Below, piece by piece: positions 6,404-7,743 of a DNA stretch of 7,743 bases; the stretch's first letter is position 1; every line of letters starts with the position of its first letter. The notes below the pieces were generated by a model, which was not told where the DNA came from, did no database searches, and was given only the letters and a program-made list of their open reading frames with translations. This DNA is from Pseudomonadota bacterium. GTDB taxonomy: Bacteria > Pseudomonadota > Alphaproteobacteria > Acetobacterales > Acetobacteraceae. Position numbers and translations under genes: made by a program. The DNA is taken from contig JAKAZN010000071.1 in the NCBI GenBank assembly GCA_021815835.1, positions 1 to 7,743 of the forward strand. Direction: 5' to 3'.

Positions 6404-6939
6404 GGGTGGCGGCGGCCGGACTCGCCTTGCCCTTGCTGATGGCGGGCTGCGCCCGGTCGGCGGCGGTAACGGCCTGCTCCGGCACGAGGATCGTGGCACA
6501 CGCCGATTCCGAAGGCGGCGCGTTCGACGGCATGTCGCATTCCGGCACGCGCCTCGCCCTGCGCAATCGCGGCGCTGCGCCCTGCACCCTGCCCGGTCTG
6601 CCGCACCTCGTCTTCCTCGATGCCGCGCATCGCCGCCTGCCGATCGCTCGCCGCCCGCCCTTCGGGATGCATCCCGGCCCGGTCGTGCTGCCAGTCCGCC
6701 TCGGCGCCGGGGCGGCGGCGACAACGTCGCTGCGCTGGGTGGCCGGCCCGGTCTACACCCGCACGGCCTGCATGAAGGTCGCCGCCCTACGTATCGCCTG
6801 GCCGGGCGGAGCAACCACCCTCCCCCTCGCCGCGACGATCTGCGGCCCGAAAGGCGCGGTGGCGGGCATCGTCCAGCCTCCGCTCGCCCCTGCCGGCGCA
6901 GAAACCCTCAGCGGATCAGGATCGCCCGGAAATCATTGA
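6400..6939 (+). CDS. Predicted DUF4232-like lipoprotein, function unknown
   Basis: This probably exported lipoprotein has 179 residues. A short signal sequence (1-16, only Arg2 charged) leads to the lipobox LMAG-Cys17. The mature part resembles DUF4232: an early Cys (CSGTRIV, Cys26), a strand pattern ending LALRNRGAAPCTLPGLPHLVFLD (Cys62), then LGAGAAATTSLRW, Cys124 and a late Cys148. The N-G-x-x-x-C-T-L-x-G-x-P core is the best mark of that family. The four non-lipid cysteines could form two disulfides. DUF4232 has no established function; an envelope carbohydrate- or ligand-binding role would be guesswork. The ATG overlaps the tautomerase stop (ATGA), so expression is probably coupled. The last 32 bases overlap the convergent kinase gene, and the final residues (ETLSGSGSPGNH) look like an unconserved tail. 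Lipoprotein is well supported; the DUF assignment is from memory of its motif. Confidence 0.78.
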   Translation: MRVAAAGLALPLLMAGCARSAAVTACSGTRIVAHADSEGGAFDGMSHSGTRLALRNRGAAPCTLPGLPHLVFLDAAHRRLPIARRPPFGMHPGPVVLPVRLGAGAAATTSLRWVAGPVYTRTACMKVAALRIAWPGGATTLPLAATICGPKGAVAGIVQPPLAPAGAETLSGSGSPGNH

Positions 6940-7743
6940 CATTGGTGCGGGTCGGCCCGGTCACCACGAGGTCGCCGAGCGCGGCGAACAGGCCATAGCC
7001 GTCATTGTCGGCAAGCCGCGCGGTGGGGTCGATGCCCATCGCCCGGGCGCGCGCCAGCGTATCAGGCGCCAGCACGGCACCTGCATTGTCCTCGGTGCCG
7101 TCGATCCCGTCGGTATCGCCGGCGATGGCGGTCATGCCCGGCGCGCCGCCGAGCGCGACCGCGAGCCCGGCGAGGAATTCGAGATTCCGCCCGCCGCGCC
7201 CGCCACCGCGCACCGTCACCGTCGTCTCGCCGCCGGAAACCAGCACGCAGGGCGGGGCGAGCGGCGCGCCATGGGCGGCACAGCTCAGCGCCATGCCGGC
7301 CATCACCGCCGCGACCTCGCGCGCCTCGCCCTCGATCGCATCGCCGAGGATCAGCGGCGTCACCCCCGCCGCCCGGGCGACCGATGCCGCCGCCGCCAGG
7401 GAGGCGAAGGGGGTCGCGATCATCACCTCGCGGGCGCGGGCGAAGGCCGCATCGCCGGGTTTCGGCGTCTCCGCCTCCGGCCGCGCCAGCCAGGCGGCGA
7501 CCGGCGCGGGTACCGCGATCCCGGCGCGGCGCAGGATCTCCCGCGCATCCTCCGCCGTCGTCGCGTCCGGCACGGTCGGCCCCGAGCCGATCACCGAGGG
7601 ATCGTCGCCCGGCACGTCGGAAATCATCAGTGTGACGATCGCCGCCGGCGCCGCCGCGGCGGCGAGCCGCCCGCCCTTGATCGCCGAGAGATGCTTGCGC
7701 ACGCAGTTCATCGCCTGGATGTTCGGACCGCTCTTCAGCAGGG
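6908..7743 (-). CDS. gckA: Glycerate 2-kinase, MOFRL family (GckA/TtuD-like), N-terminus cut by window edge
   Basis: This cytoplasmic kinase phosphorylates D-glycerate to 2-phosphoglycerate, feeding tartrate, glycolate/glyoxylate or serine-cycle carbon into glycolysis. About 278 residues are visible and the reading frame stays open to the right edge; the family is about 420 long, so roughly 140-150 N-terminal residues are missing. Marks in order are LLKSGPNIQAMNCVRKHLS.IKGGRL at the edge, ISDVPGDDPSVIGSGPTVPD, LVSGGETTVTV followed by GRGGRNLEF, AGDTDGIDG, DNDGYGLF and the C-terminal MOFRL signature LGDLVVTGPTRTNVNDF. Methionine 7711 is internal, because conserved residues continue upstream of it. 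The same family is often misnamed hydroxypyruvate reductase (TtuD). The gene overlaps the lipoprotein gene tail-to-tail by 32 bases. The family is certain; kinase activity is expected from characterised relatives. Confidence 0.93.
   Translation of the reverse strand, partial: LLKSGPNIQAMNCVRKHLSAIKGGRLAAAAAPAAIVTLMISDVPGDDPSVIGSGPTVPDATTAEDAREILRRAGIAVPAPVAAWLARPEAETPKPGDAAFARAREVMIATPFASLAAAASVARAAGVTPLILGDAIEGEAREVAAVMAGMALSCAAHGAPLAPPCVLVSGGETTVTVRGGGRGGRNLEFLAGLAVALGGAPGMTAIAGDTDGIDGTEDNAGAVLAPDTLARARAMGIDPTARLADNDGYGLFAALGDLVVTGPTRTNVNDFRAILIR

Noticed and set aside
6940..7743. The glycerate kinase as a hydroxypyruvate reductase
   Set aside because: The name is a frequent annotation for TtuD-type proteins, but the MOFRL signature and lack of a Rossmann dinucleotide motif in the visible part fit a glycerate kinase.

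Overview
The window is GC-rich chromosomal DNA (roughly 70% by eye) with tightly packed genes. It looks like an alphaproteobacterium, most likely of the Acetobacteraceae/Rhodospirillales. The grounds are the style of the AspRS (tRNA-specificity histidine, 'PGEFYQLD' motif 2), the head-to-head aspS/rnd pair, and the protein composition; this assignment is inference. There are nine protein genes, two of them cut by the window edges. I see no tRNA, rRNA, CRISPR array, insertion sequence or phage gene.

Layout. (1) 1-1423, minus: aspS, aspartyl-tRNA synthetase, with its C-terminal end outside the window. (2) 1507-2685, plus: rnd, ribonuclease D, divergent from aspS across an 83-base spacer. (3) 2700-6044, minus: a four-gene ABC importer operon for a divalent metal, in the order binding protein, ATPase, permease, permease, with 4-base overlaps or gaps of 1-9 bases. 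It converges on rnd across only 14 bases. (4) 6045-6172: the divergent control region, holding a sigma70-type promoter overlapped by a perfect 8-3-8 inverted repeat that looks like a Zur (zinc uptake regulator) operator. (5) 6173-6939, plus: a small tautomerase of the PptA type, followed by a DUF4232-like lipoprotein gene that overlaps it by ATGA. (6) 6908-7743, minus: the C-terminal two thirds of a MOFRL-family glycerate 2-kinase, whose end overlaps the lipoprotein gene by 32 bases.

How it works together. The operon encodes a complete importer: a secreted binding protein (possibly Tat-exported), a pair of dissimilar ABC-3 membrane subunits and an ATPase with a histidine-rich tail. The operator-like palindrome sits on the promoter's -10 and suggests repression when metal is plentiful. 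The histidine tail and the operator point to zinc. The binding protein's inferred ligands (two His plus two Glu, and no His-rich loop) and the two-permease layout resemble Mn/Fe systems more. That conflict is the most interesting point in the window. The other genes are housekeeping or small accessory functions. I found no clear evidence of a wholly new system.
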